Notes under the pieces: generated by a model
The model's input: the letters and a program-made list of their open reading frames with translations, nothing else
Told to the model about the DNA's origin: nothing
Database searches by the model: none
Part shown: positions 33,515-44,621 of the stretch, piece by piece
Numbering within the stretch: position 1 is the stretch's first letter
Layout: every line of letters begins with the position of its first letter
Program-made: the position numbers and the translations under genes
Origin: Streptomyces morookaense
GTDB taxonomy: Bacteria > Actinomycetota > Actinomycetes > Streptomycetales > Streptomycetaceae
Direction: 5' to 3'
NCBI RefSeq assembly: GCF_013030945.1
Contig: NZ_JABBXF010000032.1
Span: forward strand, 86,052 to 150,051
DNA: 64,000 nt

Positions 33515-34702
33515 TCACCACAGCCGCACCGACAACCGGTCCACCCCGTAGATGTCGGACGCCGTCCGCATCGGTACCTCACCGGCCGGGACGGCCAGCC
33601 GCAACCCCGGGAACCGTTCGAACAGCGCCGGGAGGGCAACCCGCATCTCCACCCGGGCCAGTTGCTGGCCCAGGCACTGGTGGATGCCGTACCCCAGGGC
33701 GACGTGCCCGGTGGCCTGGCGGCGTATGTCCAGGCGGTCCGGGGCGGGGAACTTCTCCGGGTCCCGGTTGGCCGCCATCACCGACAGCGCCACCGTCTCT
33801 CCCGCCCTGATCAACTTGCCGTCCAGCTCCACGTCTTCGAGCGCCGTCCGCGCCCCGGTGTGTGCGATGCTCAGGTAGCGCAGCAGCTCCTCGACGGCCG
33901 GGTCCACGGCTTCCGGGCCGGAGCGCAGGACCGCCAGCTGCTCGGGGTGCTCCAGCAGGGCGAAGACGCCCAGCGCGATCATGTTCGCGGTGGTGTCGAA
34001 CCCCGCCCCCAGCAGCAGAACCGCGATGTTCGTGAGCTCCTCGTCGGTGAGCTCGTCGCCCGCGGCCAGGTCGCCGAGCACGTCGTCCGTGGGCGCGGCC
34101 CGCTTCGCCACGACCAGGTCGTACAGCATCGTCCCCAGCGCGTTCATCGCGGCGACCCGTTCCTCCGCGGTGGCGTGGTGGTCGTTCACGGTCATCGTGT
34201 GGCGCTGGAAGGTCTCGTGCTCGTCGTAGGGCACCCCCAGCAGCTCGCAGATCAGCAGTGCGGGAACGGGCTGCGCGTACGCCCGTACCAGGTCCACCAC
34301 CGGGCCCTGCCGCTCCATCGCGTCCAGCTGCGCGGCCGTGATCTCCTCGACGCGCTCGGTGAGCCGGCGCATCCGGCGCAGCGTGAACCTGCCCATGAGC
34401 AGGCGCCGGTAGCGGGTGTGCTCGGGCGCGTCGTGCCCGATGAACATCCCGGGCCCGGCCGGCGGCATCGGTTCCGTGGAGTCCGTGCCGGGCATCGGGT
34501 TGTGCATGAGCTCCTGCCGCGAGCTGAACCGCGGGTCGGACACCACCGCACGGAGCAGGGCATGGCCGGTCACCAGCCAGCCCCGGTGCCCGTCGGGGAA
34601 CGTCAGCCGGGTCAGCGGTTCCTTCTCGCGCAGCCGCGCCAGCTCCTCCGGAGGGTCGAAGGGACAGCCCGCAGGGCGCTGGTAGGGGAGGGATTCGAGC
34701 AT
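33515..34702 (-). CDS. cytochrome P450
   Basis: 395 residues. I-helix LLGAGFDTTANM, K-helix ExxR in EELLRY, heme loop GYGIHQCLGQ with Cys343 as axial ligand. The His before Gln-Cys and general spacing resemble the CYP105/CYP107 groups of Streptomyces. Soluble, needs ferredoxin and reductase, neither of which lies beside it. Divergent from a regulator of the GbsR/MarR type, with phased TGCA repeats between them. Substrate unknown. Confidence 0.93.
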   Translation of the reverse strand: MLESLPYQRPAGCPFDPPEELARLREKEPLTRLTFPDGHRGWLVTGHALLRAVVSDPRFSSRQELMHNPMPGTDSTEPMPPAGPGMFIGHDAPEHTRYRRLLMGRFTLRRMRRLTERVEEITAAQLDAMERQGPVVDLVRAYAQPVPALLICELLGVPYDEHETFQRHTMTVNDHHATAEERVAAMNALGTMLYDLVVAKRAAPTDDVLGDLAAGDELTDEELTNIAVLLLGAGFDTTANMIALGVFALLEHPEQLAVLRSGPEAVDPAVEELLRYLSIAHTGARTALEDVELDGKLIRAGETVALSVMAANRDPEKFPAPDRLDIRRQATGHVALGYGIHQCLGQQLARVEMRVALPALFERFPGLRLAVPAGEVPMRTASDIYGVDRLSVRLW

Positions 34703-34799
34703 GGCGGTCGCCCCGTTTCTCGTAAGCGTTCAGAACTCCTTGAAAGCTACGTTGCGTTCAGAGTCGCCTCAATCCGCCGGCACTCCAAATCCGGTTATT

Positions 34800-34874
34800 T
34801 GCAGGACACTTGCCGGGTTTGGTGCAATGGGCCTGCACGTGAATGCAATAAGCACACCCGGCCGTTGCAATGGG
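34800..34874. promoter_or_regulatory. phased TGCA(AT) repeats between P450 and regulator
   Basis: TGCAGG at 34800, TGCAATGGG at 34823, TGCAATA at 34844 and TGCAATGGG at 34866. Spacings are 23, 21 and 22 bases, about two helical turns, so the sites face the same side of the DNA. This is the pattern of a cooperative operator array in a divergent promoter. Confidence 0.5.
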
Positions 34875-34905
34875 ATGCCGGTGAACGCACAGGAGGCGAC
34901 CGCAC

Positions 34906-35601
34906 ATGCCGGGAGGCAGGCTCACCCACGACGACCGGCGGCGCATAGCCGAGGGGCTTGCCGAAGGGCTCACCTACGCCGGGATCGCCCGGCGCCTGGG
35001 CCGGCCGACCTCGACCGTCAGTCGTGAGGTGTCCCGCAACGGCGGACCGGACGGCTACCGGGCCGACCACGCCCACCTGGCCACCGCCCGGCGCGCCCGC
35101 CGCGGCGCCCCGCCGGCCGACCGGCCGGCGGCGGCCACGGCCTCCGGCGGCTTCGAGGAGCGCCTCACCGCGGCGCTGATCAGCACCGGAGTGCCCCGGA
35201 TGACGGCCAGGGTGCTCGCCTGCCTCTGCGGCACCGACACCAGGGGCCTCACCTCCGCCGACCTGGTGCGGCGCCTGCAGGTCAGCCCGGCATCCGTCTC
35301 CCACGCGATCGCCTACCTGGAGGCGCAGGAGCTCGTCCGCCGCGAGCGCGACCCCGGGCAGCGGTACGAGCGCTACGTCGTCGGCGACGACGTCTGGTAC
35401 CGGTCGCTGCTGGCGAGCGTCCGCACGAACGCCCTGCTGGCGGACGCCCTCCAGGAGGGCGCCGAGACCCTCGGCCCCACCACCCCCGCCGGGGCCAGGC
35501 TGGCGGAGATGAGTGAGTTCCTGAACCACCTCGGCGCCGACTTGATCAAGAAGGCCGAGGCGTGGCCCCGTAAGGGGCGCTGGGGGCACCCCCACCGGTA
35601 G
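34906..35601 (+). CDS. GbsR/MarR-like regulator with extra N-terminal HTH
   Basis: 231 residues with AGGAGG before the ATG. The N-terminus (LTHDDRRRIAEGLAEGLTYA, GRPTSTVSREVSRNG) is an IS30/HTH_38-like helix-turn-helix. Residues from about 85 form a winged helix of the GbsR/MarR type (RMTARVLACLCGTDTRGLTS, VSHAIAYLEAQELVRRERD). Divergent from the P450 and probably its regulator. The last dozen residues (AWPRKGRWGHPHR) and the stop are encoded by the intergenic repeat, an acquired tail. Confidence 0.82.
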   Translation: MPGGRLTHDDRRRIAEGLAEGLTYAGIARRLGRPTSTVSREVSRNGGPDGYRADHAHLATARRARRGAPPADRPAAATASGGFEERLTAALISTGVPRMTARVLACLCGTDTRGLTSADLVRRLQVSPASVSHAIAYLEAQELVRRERDPGQRYERYVVGDDVWYRSLLASVRTNALLADALQEGAETLGPTTPAGARLAEMSEFLNHLGADLIKKAEAWPRKGRWGHPHR

Positions 35602-35640
35602 CCGGGGGAGGAGCTGTGCGATCAGCCGAGAACAGCCCGC
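35565..35640. repeat. intergenic repeat copy overlapping a gene end
   Basis: CCCCGTAAGGGGCGCTGGGG, then a hairpin module and CTGTGCGATCAGCCGAGAAC. The left part is read as the C-terminus of the preceding regulator. Confidence 0.75.
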
Positions 35641-35700
35641 GCCGACAGGCTCACCGCAACCCATGGGATCCTGGACCCGTAACTCAAAGCGAGGAGCGCA

Positions 35701-37512
<1,812 letters not shown>

Positions 37513-37660
37513 GCGTTCCGCGTCCCGAAGGTGGACGGTGCAACGGTCTCGTCACGGGCCGGTCTCAGGTGGTGGATACGCCTGGAATCGGCCCGTTGAC
37601 GTAAAGCGGACGGTGATACAAAAGAACATCCGCTCGCCTGCCGCTCACCGAGGAAAGCCG

Positions 37661-39565
37661 ATGTCACAGCCGCCCCAGCCGGGTGCTCCGCAGACCCCGC
37701 CCCCGCCCGCGCAGGGTGGTGGGCAGGCCTACATGCCGACCCAGGCCTTCGGCGCGGTCGAGCCGCCGGCGCCCCCGGCGGGCGCACCGCAGACCCCGCC
37801 GCAGACCCCGCCCCCGCCTCCGCCGCCGGCTGCGCCGGGCGGGTTCGGCCCTCCGGAGCAGCCCGCCGCCGCGCCGGGCTACGGCTACCCCCAGACCCCG
37901 CCCGCCCAGGGCGGCTTCGGCGCTCCGGAGCAGCCGGCAGCCGCGCCCGCCGCGCCCGGTTACGGCTACCCGCAGACGCCGCCGCCCCCCGCGCCGGGCG
38001 GTTACGGCTACCCGCAGACGCCGCCGCCCGCTGCCCCGGCCGGTTACGGATACCCCCAGGCCCCGCCCCCCGCCGCCCCCGGCGGCTACGGCTACCCCCA
38101 GCAGTACCCTGCCGGCCCCGCCGGCCCCTTCCCGCCCCCGCCCGGCAGCCCGAAGAAGAAGCCGCCCATGGCGGCCATCATCGGCGGAGCCGTCGCGCTC
38201 GCCCTGCTCGCCGGCGGCGGCATCTGGTACGCCACCAGCGGCAGTTCGGACAACGGCGGCACCAAGACCGACAGCAGCCAGGCCGGCGGCCCGCAGGGCG
38301 GCGGCGGCAGCAAGGGCGCCCCCGCGACCGTCAACGGCAAGATGCTGTTCAGCGTCGACTCGCCCCAGGTCGACGACCTCGTCAACGTCAAGGGCACCTG
38401 GGTCACCGACCAGGTCTTCGCCAAGTCCGACGTGTACAAGGTCGTCGGCTACGGCCTCTCCGGCGGCAAGAAGTACGAGATCCCGCTCGACGGCGAGATC
38501 TGCTGGGCCTCCCAGCAGGTGACGCCCGACGGCAAGACCGCGGTCCTGGTCAAGGAGTCCAAGCCGACGCCGGACAAGAAGTACGGCGGTCCGTGCGACC
38601 AGGTCGTCGCCCTCGACCTGAACAACGGCAAGAAGCTGTGGCAGAAGGCCGCCAAGGCCGGTGACCAGCCTGTGTCGTTCGGCGAGGTCACCGTCGGCGG
38701 CGGCACCGTCGCCGCGGGCGGTACCAGCGGCGGTGCCGCGTGGTCGCTGAGCGACGGCAAGGAGCTGTGGACGCCCAAGGCCGGCGACGACTGCCGCGAC
38801 GACGGCTACGGCGGCGGCACCAAGCTGGTCGCGGTGCGCCGTTGCGGCGACTACGCGCGCCCGCAGATGCAGGTGCAGACCCTCGACCCGGCGACGGGCG
38901 GCATCAAGTCCACGTACAAGGTCCCCGCGGGGCTGAACTACGTGCATGTGGTGTCAACCGACCCGCTGGTGGTCGCCGTTGACGCGGGCGATCACACGGG
39001 CAGCGCCGCATCCGACTTCCTGGCGATCGACGACAGCGCCAAGGAGGGCACGCTGCGCAGCAAGGTCTCCACGCAGAACGGCAAGTTCACGCCGAAGTGC
39101 GAGTCGACCAACGTCGAGGGCTGCAAGAAGGTCGTCGTCAGCAAGGACACCCTCTACCTGCCGACCCAGGAGCACCAGAGCGGCAACTCCCAGGAGGTGG
39201 GCCGGGTCACGGACATCGTCGGCTTCGGCCTGTCCGACGGCCAGTCGCGCGGCAAGGTCTCGGGCGCGCCGGGCTCTTCGATCACCCCGCTGTCGCTGGA
39301 CCGGGACGGGTACCTGGTCGCCTACCAGGACCCGACGTACAAGGCCGGCGGCATGGTGATCCGGATCGATCCCAAGACGTTCAAGACCGATGTGCTGATG
39401 AAGAATCCGGTCGACACGGTCGAGGCCGAGCGCAAGCTCTCGCCCAACTACCAGGACGTGGTCTGGTCGCAGGGCCGGCTGTACATGGGCAACGGCTTTG
39501 CCAACAAGCCCGGTCCGGCCGGGCTCGGCAAGGACTACCTGGCCCTGGTCTTCGGCGGCAGCTGA
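37661..39565 (+). CDS. membrane-anchored PQQ-like beta-propeller protein
   Basis: 634 residues from the ATG at 37661 behind GAGGAAAG. Residues 1-165 are Pro/Gly/Tyr-rich with repeated GYGYPQTPPP units; a single TM helix lies at about 169-190; the extracytoplasmic part is a PQQ-like propeller (LDLNNGKKLWQKAAKAGD, SLSDGKELWTPKAGDD). This layout is common in Streptomyces and has no assigned function; Pro-rich cytoplasmic tails often bind partner proteins. Single gene. Confidence 0.85.
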   Translation: MSQPPQPGAPQTPPPPAQGGGQAYMPTQAFGAVEPPAPPAGAPQTPPQTPPPPPPPAAPGGFGPPEQPAAAPGYGYPQTPPAQGGFGAPEQPAAAPAAPGYGYPQTPPPPAPGGYGYPQTPPPAAPAGYGYPQAPPPAAPGGYGYPQQYPAGPAGPFPPPPGSPKKKPPMAAIIGGAVALALLAGGGIWYATSGSSDNGGTKTDSSQAGGPQGGGGSKGAPATVNGKMLFSVDSPQVDDLVNVKGTWVTDQVFAKSDVYKVVGYGLSGGKKYEIPLDGEICWASQQVTPDGKTAVLVKESKPTPDKKYGGPCDQVVALDLNNGKKLWQKAAKAGDQPVSFGEVTVGGGTVAAGGTSGGAAWSLSDGKELWTPKAGDDCRDDGYGGGTKLVAVRRCGDYARPQMQVQTLDPATGGIKSTYKVPAGLNYVHVVSTDPLVVAVDAGDHTGSAASDFLAIDDSAKEGTLRSKVSTQNGKFTPKCESTNVEGCKKVVVSKDTLYLPTQEHQSGNSQEVGRVTDIVGFGLSDGQSRGKVSGAPGSSITPLSLDRDGYLVAYQDPTYKAGGMVIRIDPKTFKTDVLMKNPVDTVEAERKLSPNYQDVVWSQGRLYMGNGFANKPGPAGLGKDYLALVFGGS

Positions 39566-39580
39566 GCCGGCGGCCGAGCA

Positions 39581-39592
39581 AGGTGATCACCT
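39581..39592. promoter_or_regulatory. 12-bp palindrome with a half-site copy
   Basis: AGGTGATCACCT, directly followed by GGTGATC, just after the PQQ gene stop and 241 bases before the orphan regulator. Nothing else stands out in this 267-base gap. Could be an operator or an incidental dyad. Confidence 0.35.
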
Positions 39593-39832
39593 GGTGATCG
39601 TTTGACGGCGTCCCATGCGTGGAAGCCTGTCGAAACCCTGCCGTATCCCTGTCCATCGCGCGTACATGCCTGAACGATCCGTTTCAGTCTCGAAGTACAC
39701 GTGATTGGCAGGGATTTCGGCATTCCGGGGGACTTCTCACCGGTAAGGGGCGCGGAACGTCGAACAAGCGTGTAGCTTCCGGGGCAAAGAAGGAGCCGGG
39801 GAGACGTACGCGGGGCGACAGGGGGGACGCGC

Positions 39833-40561
39833 ATGGGCGTGCGGCTCATGGTGGTCGACGACCACCGTCTGCTGGCCGAGGCGCTCGCCTCGGCGTTGAA
39901 GTTGCGCGGGCACCGAGTGCTGGCCGCGGCCGCGCCGAGCGCGGGAGCGGCCGATCTGGTGGTGAGCCGCGCGCCCGAAGTGTGCCTGCTGGGCACGGCG
40001 GCCCCGGCGGAGCCGGGCGCCTTCGAGCCGGTGGTGCGGATCAAGCGGGAGCGCCCGCAGGTCGCCGTCGTGGTGCTGGGCCCGGTGCCCAGCCCGCTGG
40101 GGATCGCGGCCGCGTTCGCCGCGGGCGCCTCCGGCTACGTCCGGCACAACGAGCGCATCGAGGGCGTCGAGCGGGCCATGATGAAGGCCCGCGCGGGCGA
40201 GGCCGCGGTCGATCCGCAGCTGCTCCAGGGCGCGTTCGCCGAGCTGCTCAACCCGGCGGCCCAGCCGGACGACGAGGGCGCCCGGCTGCTCCAGCTGCTC
40301 ACCCCGCGCGAGGTGGAGGTGCTGGTGCGGGTCGCCGAGGGCGAGGACACCCGGCTGATCGCCGCGGGCATGGGCATAGCCCCGAGCACGGCCCGTACGC
40401 ACGTCCAGCGCGTGCTGATGAAGCTCGGCGTGGGGTCCCGGCTGGAGGCCGCCGCCCTCGCCGCCCGTACGGGCCTGCTCGACCGCGCGACGAGCGGCGG
40501 CGCCGTCACTCCGGCCGTTGTCGCTCCGCGGGGGGCGGCGGGGGCGTCGGGCGGAGTCTGA
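39833..40561 (+). CDS. orphan LuxR-type regulator with degenerate receiver
   Basis: 242 residues. The N-terminus keeps the acidic pair (VVDDHR) of receivers, but the phospho-acceptor position reads CLLG (Gly54) instead of Asp, and the GYV segment near residue 102 continues RHNE with no conserved Lys. A LuxR/NarL helix-turn-helix follows at about 158-215 (LTPREVEVLVRVAEGEDTRL). So it likely binds DNA without phosphorylation control. No kinase lies next to it. Its 3' end overlaps the convergent small membrane gene by 56 bases. Confidence 0.85.
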   Translation: MGVRLMVVDDHRLLAEALASALKLRGHRVLAAAAPSAGAADLVVSRAPEVCLLGTAAPAEPGAFEPVVRIKRERPQVAVVVLGPVPSPLGIAAAFAAGASGYVRHNERIEGVERAMMKARAGEAAVDPQLLQGAFAELLNPAAQPDDEGARLLQLLTPREVEVLVRVAEGEDTRLIAAGMGIAPSTARTHVQRVLMKLGVGSRLEAAALAARTGLLDRATSGGAVTPAVVAPRGAAGASGGV

Positions 40562-40799
40562 GCCAGACGAGGAAGAAGGCGCCGAGGGCGAGCATGCCCA
40601 GGCCCGTCCACAGGTTGATGTTGATGCCCTGCGCCTTCTTCATGTCCGCGTCCGAGGCGGTGATCCCGGCGACGGTGACGATGATCCCGTAGACGGTGAA
40701 CAGTGCCCCGATGATCCGCCGCACGTCGAAGAGACGTGCGGCGGTGGCGGACTTGCGCTCCAGTTCCTCGACGTCCTGCTGGTACTCGAACTCGCTCAC
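40506..40799 (-). CDS. small membrane protein paired with the symporter
   Basis: 97 residues from the GTG at 40799 with GAGGAG upstream. Two TM helices (about 28-48 and 64-82) with a charged N-terminus (EYQQDVEELERKS). It lies 23 bases after the symporter stop on the same strand, so it is probably a partner or small subunit of the transporter. The gene end overlaps the regulator on the other strand. Confidence 0.75.
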   Translation of the reverse strand: MSEFEYQQDVEELERKSATAARLFDVRRIIGALFTVYGIIVTVAGITASDADMKKAQGININLWTGLGMLALGAFFLVWLRLRPTPPPPPAERQRPE

Positions 40800-40822
40800 A
40801 ACACGCTCCTCGGCAGCTGCAG

Positions 40823-42517
40823 TTACAGGGAGAAGGGCACGTAGCAGGCCGCCGCCAGGACGACCGCACCCCAGCCCAGCAGGGCGGGCCGGCGGTACCA
40901 GGCGTCGTCGCCCTCGGCGGCCGGCTCCGCCATGCCGGGCGAGGCGGTCCCGTAGACCAGCCCGGCCAGGGAGGCGGCCGGTTTGGGTGCGGTGCACAGC
41001 GAGACCACGAGCATCACGGCCGCGCCGACGACGAACGCGACGATCGAGGACACGAAGTTGGCGCCCTGGTCGGACGGGATGCCGATGACGCCCTGCTTGT
41101 AGAACCAGAAGTAGTTGACCATCGCGGCCACCGTGCCGCTCAGCAGCCCCCAGAAGCCCGCGGCGGCGGTGGCCCGCTTCCAGAACATGCCGATGATGAA
41201 GACGCAGAACAGCGGGACGTTGAAGAACGAGAAGAGCGTCTGCAGGTAGTTCATGATGTTGGAGAAGGACGACGCGATGACGGCCGTCCCCATCCCGATG
41301 ACGACGCCGACCGCGGTGACCACGCGCCCGGTCCGCAGGTAGTACGCGTCCTCGCGGCCGCGCTTCACGTAGGCGGCCCAGATGTCGTTGGTGAACACGG
41401 TGTTGAAGGACGAGACGTTGGCCGCCATGCCCGCCATGAAGGCCGCGAGCAGCCCCGTCACCGCGATGCCGAGCACACCGTTGGGCAGCAGGTCGCGCAT
41501 CAGCACGGGGATCGCGTCGTTGTAGCTCAGGTCGCCGCCGGCCTTGCCGAGCGAGGGCTCCATGACGAGCGCGATGAGCCCGGGGACGACCACGACCATC
41601 GGGATGAACATCTTGGGGAACGCGGCGATCAGCGGCGTGCGCCGGGCGGCGCTGAGGTTCTTCGCGGACAACGCGCGCTGCACTTCGGCGAAGTTGGTGG
41701 TCCAGTAGCCGAAGGACATCACGAAGCCGAGGCCGAGCACGATGGTGAGCCAGTTGGCGCCCAGCGGGTTGGGGTGCCCGATGCCCGTACCGCCCCAGGC
41801 GCTCAGGAAGTTGTCGCCGTGCGAGGCCGTGAGCGAGTGGCTCAGCCCGTGCCAGCCGCCGACCCGCTTGAGCCCGACGACCGTCAGCGGGATCAGCGCC
41901 GCGAGGATCACGAAGAACTGCAGCACCTCGTTGTAGATCGCCGAGGAGAGCCCGCCGAGCGTGATGTAGGCGAGCACGAAGAAGCCCGCGACGACGATCG
42001 CCACCCACTGCGGCCAGCCCAGCAGCGCCTGCAGCACGATGGCCATGGCATACAGGTTGACGCCCGCGATCAGCACGGACGACACCGCGAAGATGACCGA
42101 GCTGAGCAGGTGCGAGGACGGCCCGAAGCGGTGCAGCAGGAACTCCGGCACGGATCTGACCTTCGACCCGTAGTAGAACGGCATCATCACCAGGCCCAGG
42201 AAGACCATGGCCGGGATGGCGCCGATCCAGTACCAGTGCACCGTGTAGGCGCCGTACTGCGCGCCGTTGGCGGCCATGCCCAGGATCTCGGTGGCGCCGA
42301 GGTTGGCGGCCACGAAGGCCAGTCCGGTCACCCAGGCGGGCAGCGAGCGCCCGGAGAGGAAGAAGTCCAGGCTGGTGCGCACCGAGCGGCGGGCGGCGAA
42401 GCCGATGCCCAGGACGACCACGAAGTACAGGGCCAGGATCGCGTAGTCGAGCCCGTTGACGGGCAGTCGGAGCCCGTCGGCCAGGGGCATGGACGCGATG
42501 GACGTCATGGGCGGCAT
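40823..42517 (-). CDS. sodium:solute symporter (SSS family), likely sugar
   Basis: 564 residues with about 14 TM helices. SSS features: FFLSGRSLPAWVTGLAFVAA, GATEILGMAANGAQYG and FGYWTTNFAEVQRALSAKN. The last is typical of sugar-type members (SGLT-like). It is divergent from galT, with about 100 bases between, so galactose is the natural guess for its substrate. The small membrane protein follows in the same transcript. Confidence 0.88.
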   Translation of the reverse strand: MPPMTSIASMPLADGLRLPVNGLDYAILALYFVVVLGIGFAARRSVRTSLDFFLSGRSLPAWVTGLAFVAANLGATEILGMAANGAQYGAYTVHWYWIGAIPAMVFLGLVMMPFYYGSKVRSVPEFLLHRFGPSSHLLSSVIFAVSSVLIAGVNLYAMAIVLQALLGWPQWVAIVVAGFFVLAYITLGGLSSAIYNEVLQFFVILAALIPLTVVGLKRVGGWHGLSHSLTASHGDNFLSAWGGTGIGHPNPLGANWLTIVLGLGFVMSFGYWTTNFAEVQRALSAKNLSAARRTPLIAAFPKMFIPMVVVVPGLIALVMEPSLGKAGGDLSYNDAIPVLMRDLLPNGVLGIAVTGLLAAFMAGMAANVSSFNTVFTNDIWAAYVKRGREDAYYLRTGRVVTAVGVVIGMGTAVIASSFSNIMNYLQTLFSFFNVPLFCVFIIGMFWKRATAAAGFWGLLSGTVAAMVNYFWFYKQGVIGIPSDQGANFVSSIVAFVVGAAVMLVVSLCTAPKPAASLAGLVYGTASPGMAEPAAEGDDAWYRRPALLGWGAVVLAAACYVPFSL

Positions 42518-42621
42518 GGGCGGATCACCTCACTCGACGTTGACTGAGTTGTTGGGTCATGATTCCTTGTGTTCGGTTGTGTGTGAAGGTGTTGAGGCCT
42601 GCCAGTTTGAGGAGAGCCACC

Positions 42622-43668
42622 GTGAAGAAGACCGCGACCCGGCTCGCGGACGGCCGTGAGCTGCTCTACTACGACTCCCGTGACGACGCAGTCCGGGACG
42701 CCGTGGACCGCCGGCCGCTCGGTGCGACCGTCACCGCCTCGGAGATCCGCCGCGATCCGCTGCTCGGCGACAGCGTCGCCATCGCCTCCCACCGCCAGGA
42801 GCGCACCTATCTGCCGCCCGCGGACCAGTGCCCGCTGTGCCCCTCGCACGACGGCCGGCTCACCGAGATCCCCGCCGCGGACTACGAGGTCGTGGTCTTC
42901 GAGAACCGTTTCCCCTCCCTGGCCGGCGACTCCGGCCGCTGCGAGGTCGTCTGCTTCACCTCCGACCACGACGCCTCCTTCGCGGACCTCGGCCCGGGGC
43001 AGGCCGCCCTGGTCCTCGACGCCTGGACGGACCGCACGGCCGAACTCGCCGCCCTGCCCGCCGTCGAGCAGGTCTTCTGCTTCGAGAACCGAGGTCGGGA
43101 GATCGGCGTCACCCTCGCTCACCCGCACGGCCAGATCTACGCCTACCCGTTCGTCACCCCGCGCACCGAGCGCATGCTGGCCTCCGCCGCCGCGCACGCC
43201 GCGCGCACCGGCGGGCGCAACCTCTTCGACGACACCGTGGCGCAGGAGCACGCCGACGGCCGCCGGATCGTGCTCGACGCCGAGCACTGGACGGCCTTCG
43301 TCCCGTACGCGGCCCACTGGCCGTACGAGGTGCACCTCTACCCGCGGCGCCGCGTCCCGGACCTGCTCGCGCTGGACGCCGCCGCGCGCACAGAGTTTCC
43401 ACAGGTCTACCTGGAACTGTTGAAGCGCTTCGACCGGATCTTCGGACCGGGGCAGCCGCCGACCCCTTATGTCTCGGCCTGGCACCAGGCGCCGTTCCGC
43501 CACCCGGAAAGGACCGAATTCGCCCTGCACCTCGAGCTCTTCACCATCCGCCGCTCCCCCGGCAAGCTGAAGTTCCTCGCGGGTTCCGAATCCGGCATGA
43601 ACGTGTTCATCAACGATGTGCCGCCCGAGACCGCGGCCCGCCGACTCCGAGAGGTTGCGAGCGAATGA
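42622..43668 (+). CDS. galT: galactose-1-phosphate uridylyltransferase
   Basis: 348 residues from the GTG at 42622 with GAGGAGAG before it. Active-site HPHGQ (His167, nucleophile His169), Zn-site CPLC near the N-terminus and FENRFPSLAGD. It exchanges UMP between UDP-glucose and galactose-1-phosphate in the Leloir pathway. First gene of galTEK, whose members overlap by 4 bases (ATGA), so they are translationally coupled. Confidence 0.96.
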   Translation: MKKTATRLADGRELLYYDSRDDAVRDAVDRRPLGATVTASEIRRDPLLGDSVAIASHRQERTYLPPADQCPLCPSHDGRLTEIPAADYEVVVFENRFPSLAGDSGRCEVVCFTSDHDASFADLGPGQAALVLDAWTDRTAELAALPAVEQVFCFENRGREIGVTLAHPHGQIYAYPFVTPRTERMLASAAAHAARTGGRNLFDDTVAQEHADGRRIVLDAEHWTAFVPYAAHWPYEVHLYPRRRVPDLLALDAAARTEFPQVYLELLKRFDRIFGPGQPPTPYVSAWHQAPFRHPERTEFALHLELFTIRRSPGKLKFLAGSESGMNVFINDVPPETAARRLREVASE

Positions 43669-44621
43669 GCAAGAGCAAGTGCCTGGTCACCGGCGGTGCG
43701 GGCTATGTGGGCAGCGTCGTCGCGGCCCATCTGCTGGCCGCCGGGCACGCGGTGACCGTGCTCGACGACCTCTCGACCGGACACCGCGAGGCCGTCCCGG
43801 ACGGGGCGTCCTTCGTCGAGGGCCGCATCCAGGACGCGGCGCGGTGGCTCGACGGCTCGTACGACGCGGTGCTGCACTTCGCCGCGTTCTCCCAGGTGGG
43901 CCAGTCGGTCGCCGACCCCGAGCCGTACTGGCGCAACAACGTGGGCGGCACCGCCGACCTGCTGGCGGCCATGCGGGACGCGGACGTGCGCCGCCTCGTC
44001 TTCTCCTCCACGGCGGCCACGTACGGAGAGCCGTCGGCGGTGCCGATCACCGAGGACGCCCCGACGGCGCCCACCAACCCCTACGGGGCCACCAAGCTCG
44101 CCGTCGACCACATGATCGCGAGCGAGTGCGCGGCGCACGGCCTGGCCGCCGTCTCGCTGCGCTACTTCAACGTGGCGGGCGCGTACGGCCGTTACGGGGA
44201 GCGGCACGCGCCGGAGACGCACCTGATTCCGCTGGTGCTGCAGGTGGCGCTGGGGCAGCGGGAGGAGATCTCGGTCTACGGGGACGACTACCCGACCCCC
44301 GACGGCACGTGCATCCGCGACTACATCCACGTCGCCGACCTCGCCGAGGCGCACCTGCTGGCCCTGGATGCCGCGCGCGAGGGCGAACACCTGGTCTGCA
44401 ACCTCGGCAACGGCAACGGCTTCTCGGTCCACGAAGTCGTCGAGACCGCGCGGAAGGTGACCGGCCACCCGATCCCGCAGCGCACCGCCCCGCGCCGCGC
44501 CGGCGACCCGGCCGTGCTGGTCGCCTCCGCCGACCGGGCCGTGGAACGGCTGGGCTGGCGCCCGCGCCGCACCGACCTGGCCGGAATCGTCGAGGACGCC
44601 TGGGAGTTCGCACGCCGATGA
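43665..44621 (+). CDS. galE: UDP-glucose 4-epimerase
   Basis: 318 residues from the ATG at 43665 (ATGA overlap with galT). NAD site TGGAGYVG at 8-15, catalytic Tyr140 and Lys144 in YGATK, and SSTAATYGEP. Interconverts UDP-galactose and UDP-glucose. Middle gene of the operon. Confidence 0.96.
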   Translation: MSKSKCLVTGGAGYVGSVVAAHLLAAGHAVTVLDDLSTGHREAVPDGASFVEGRIQDAARWLDGSYDAVLHFAAFSQVGQSVADPEPYWRNNVGGTADLLAAMRDADVRRLVFSSTAATYGEPSAVPITEDAPTAPTNPYGATKLAVDHMIASECAAHGLAAVSLRYFNVAGAYGRYGERHAPETHLIPLVLQVALGQREEISVYGDDYPTPDGTCIRDYIHVADLAEAHLLALDAAREGEHLVCNLGNGNGFSVHEVVETARKVTGHPIPQRTAPRRAGDPAVLVASADRAVERLGWRPRRTDLAGIVEDAWEFARR

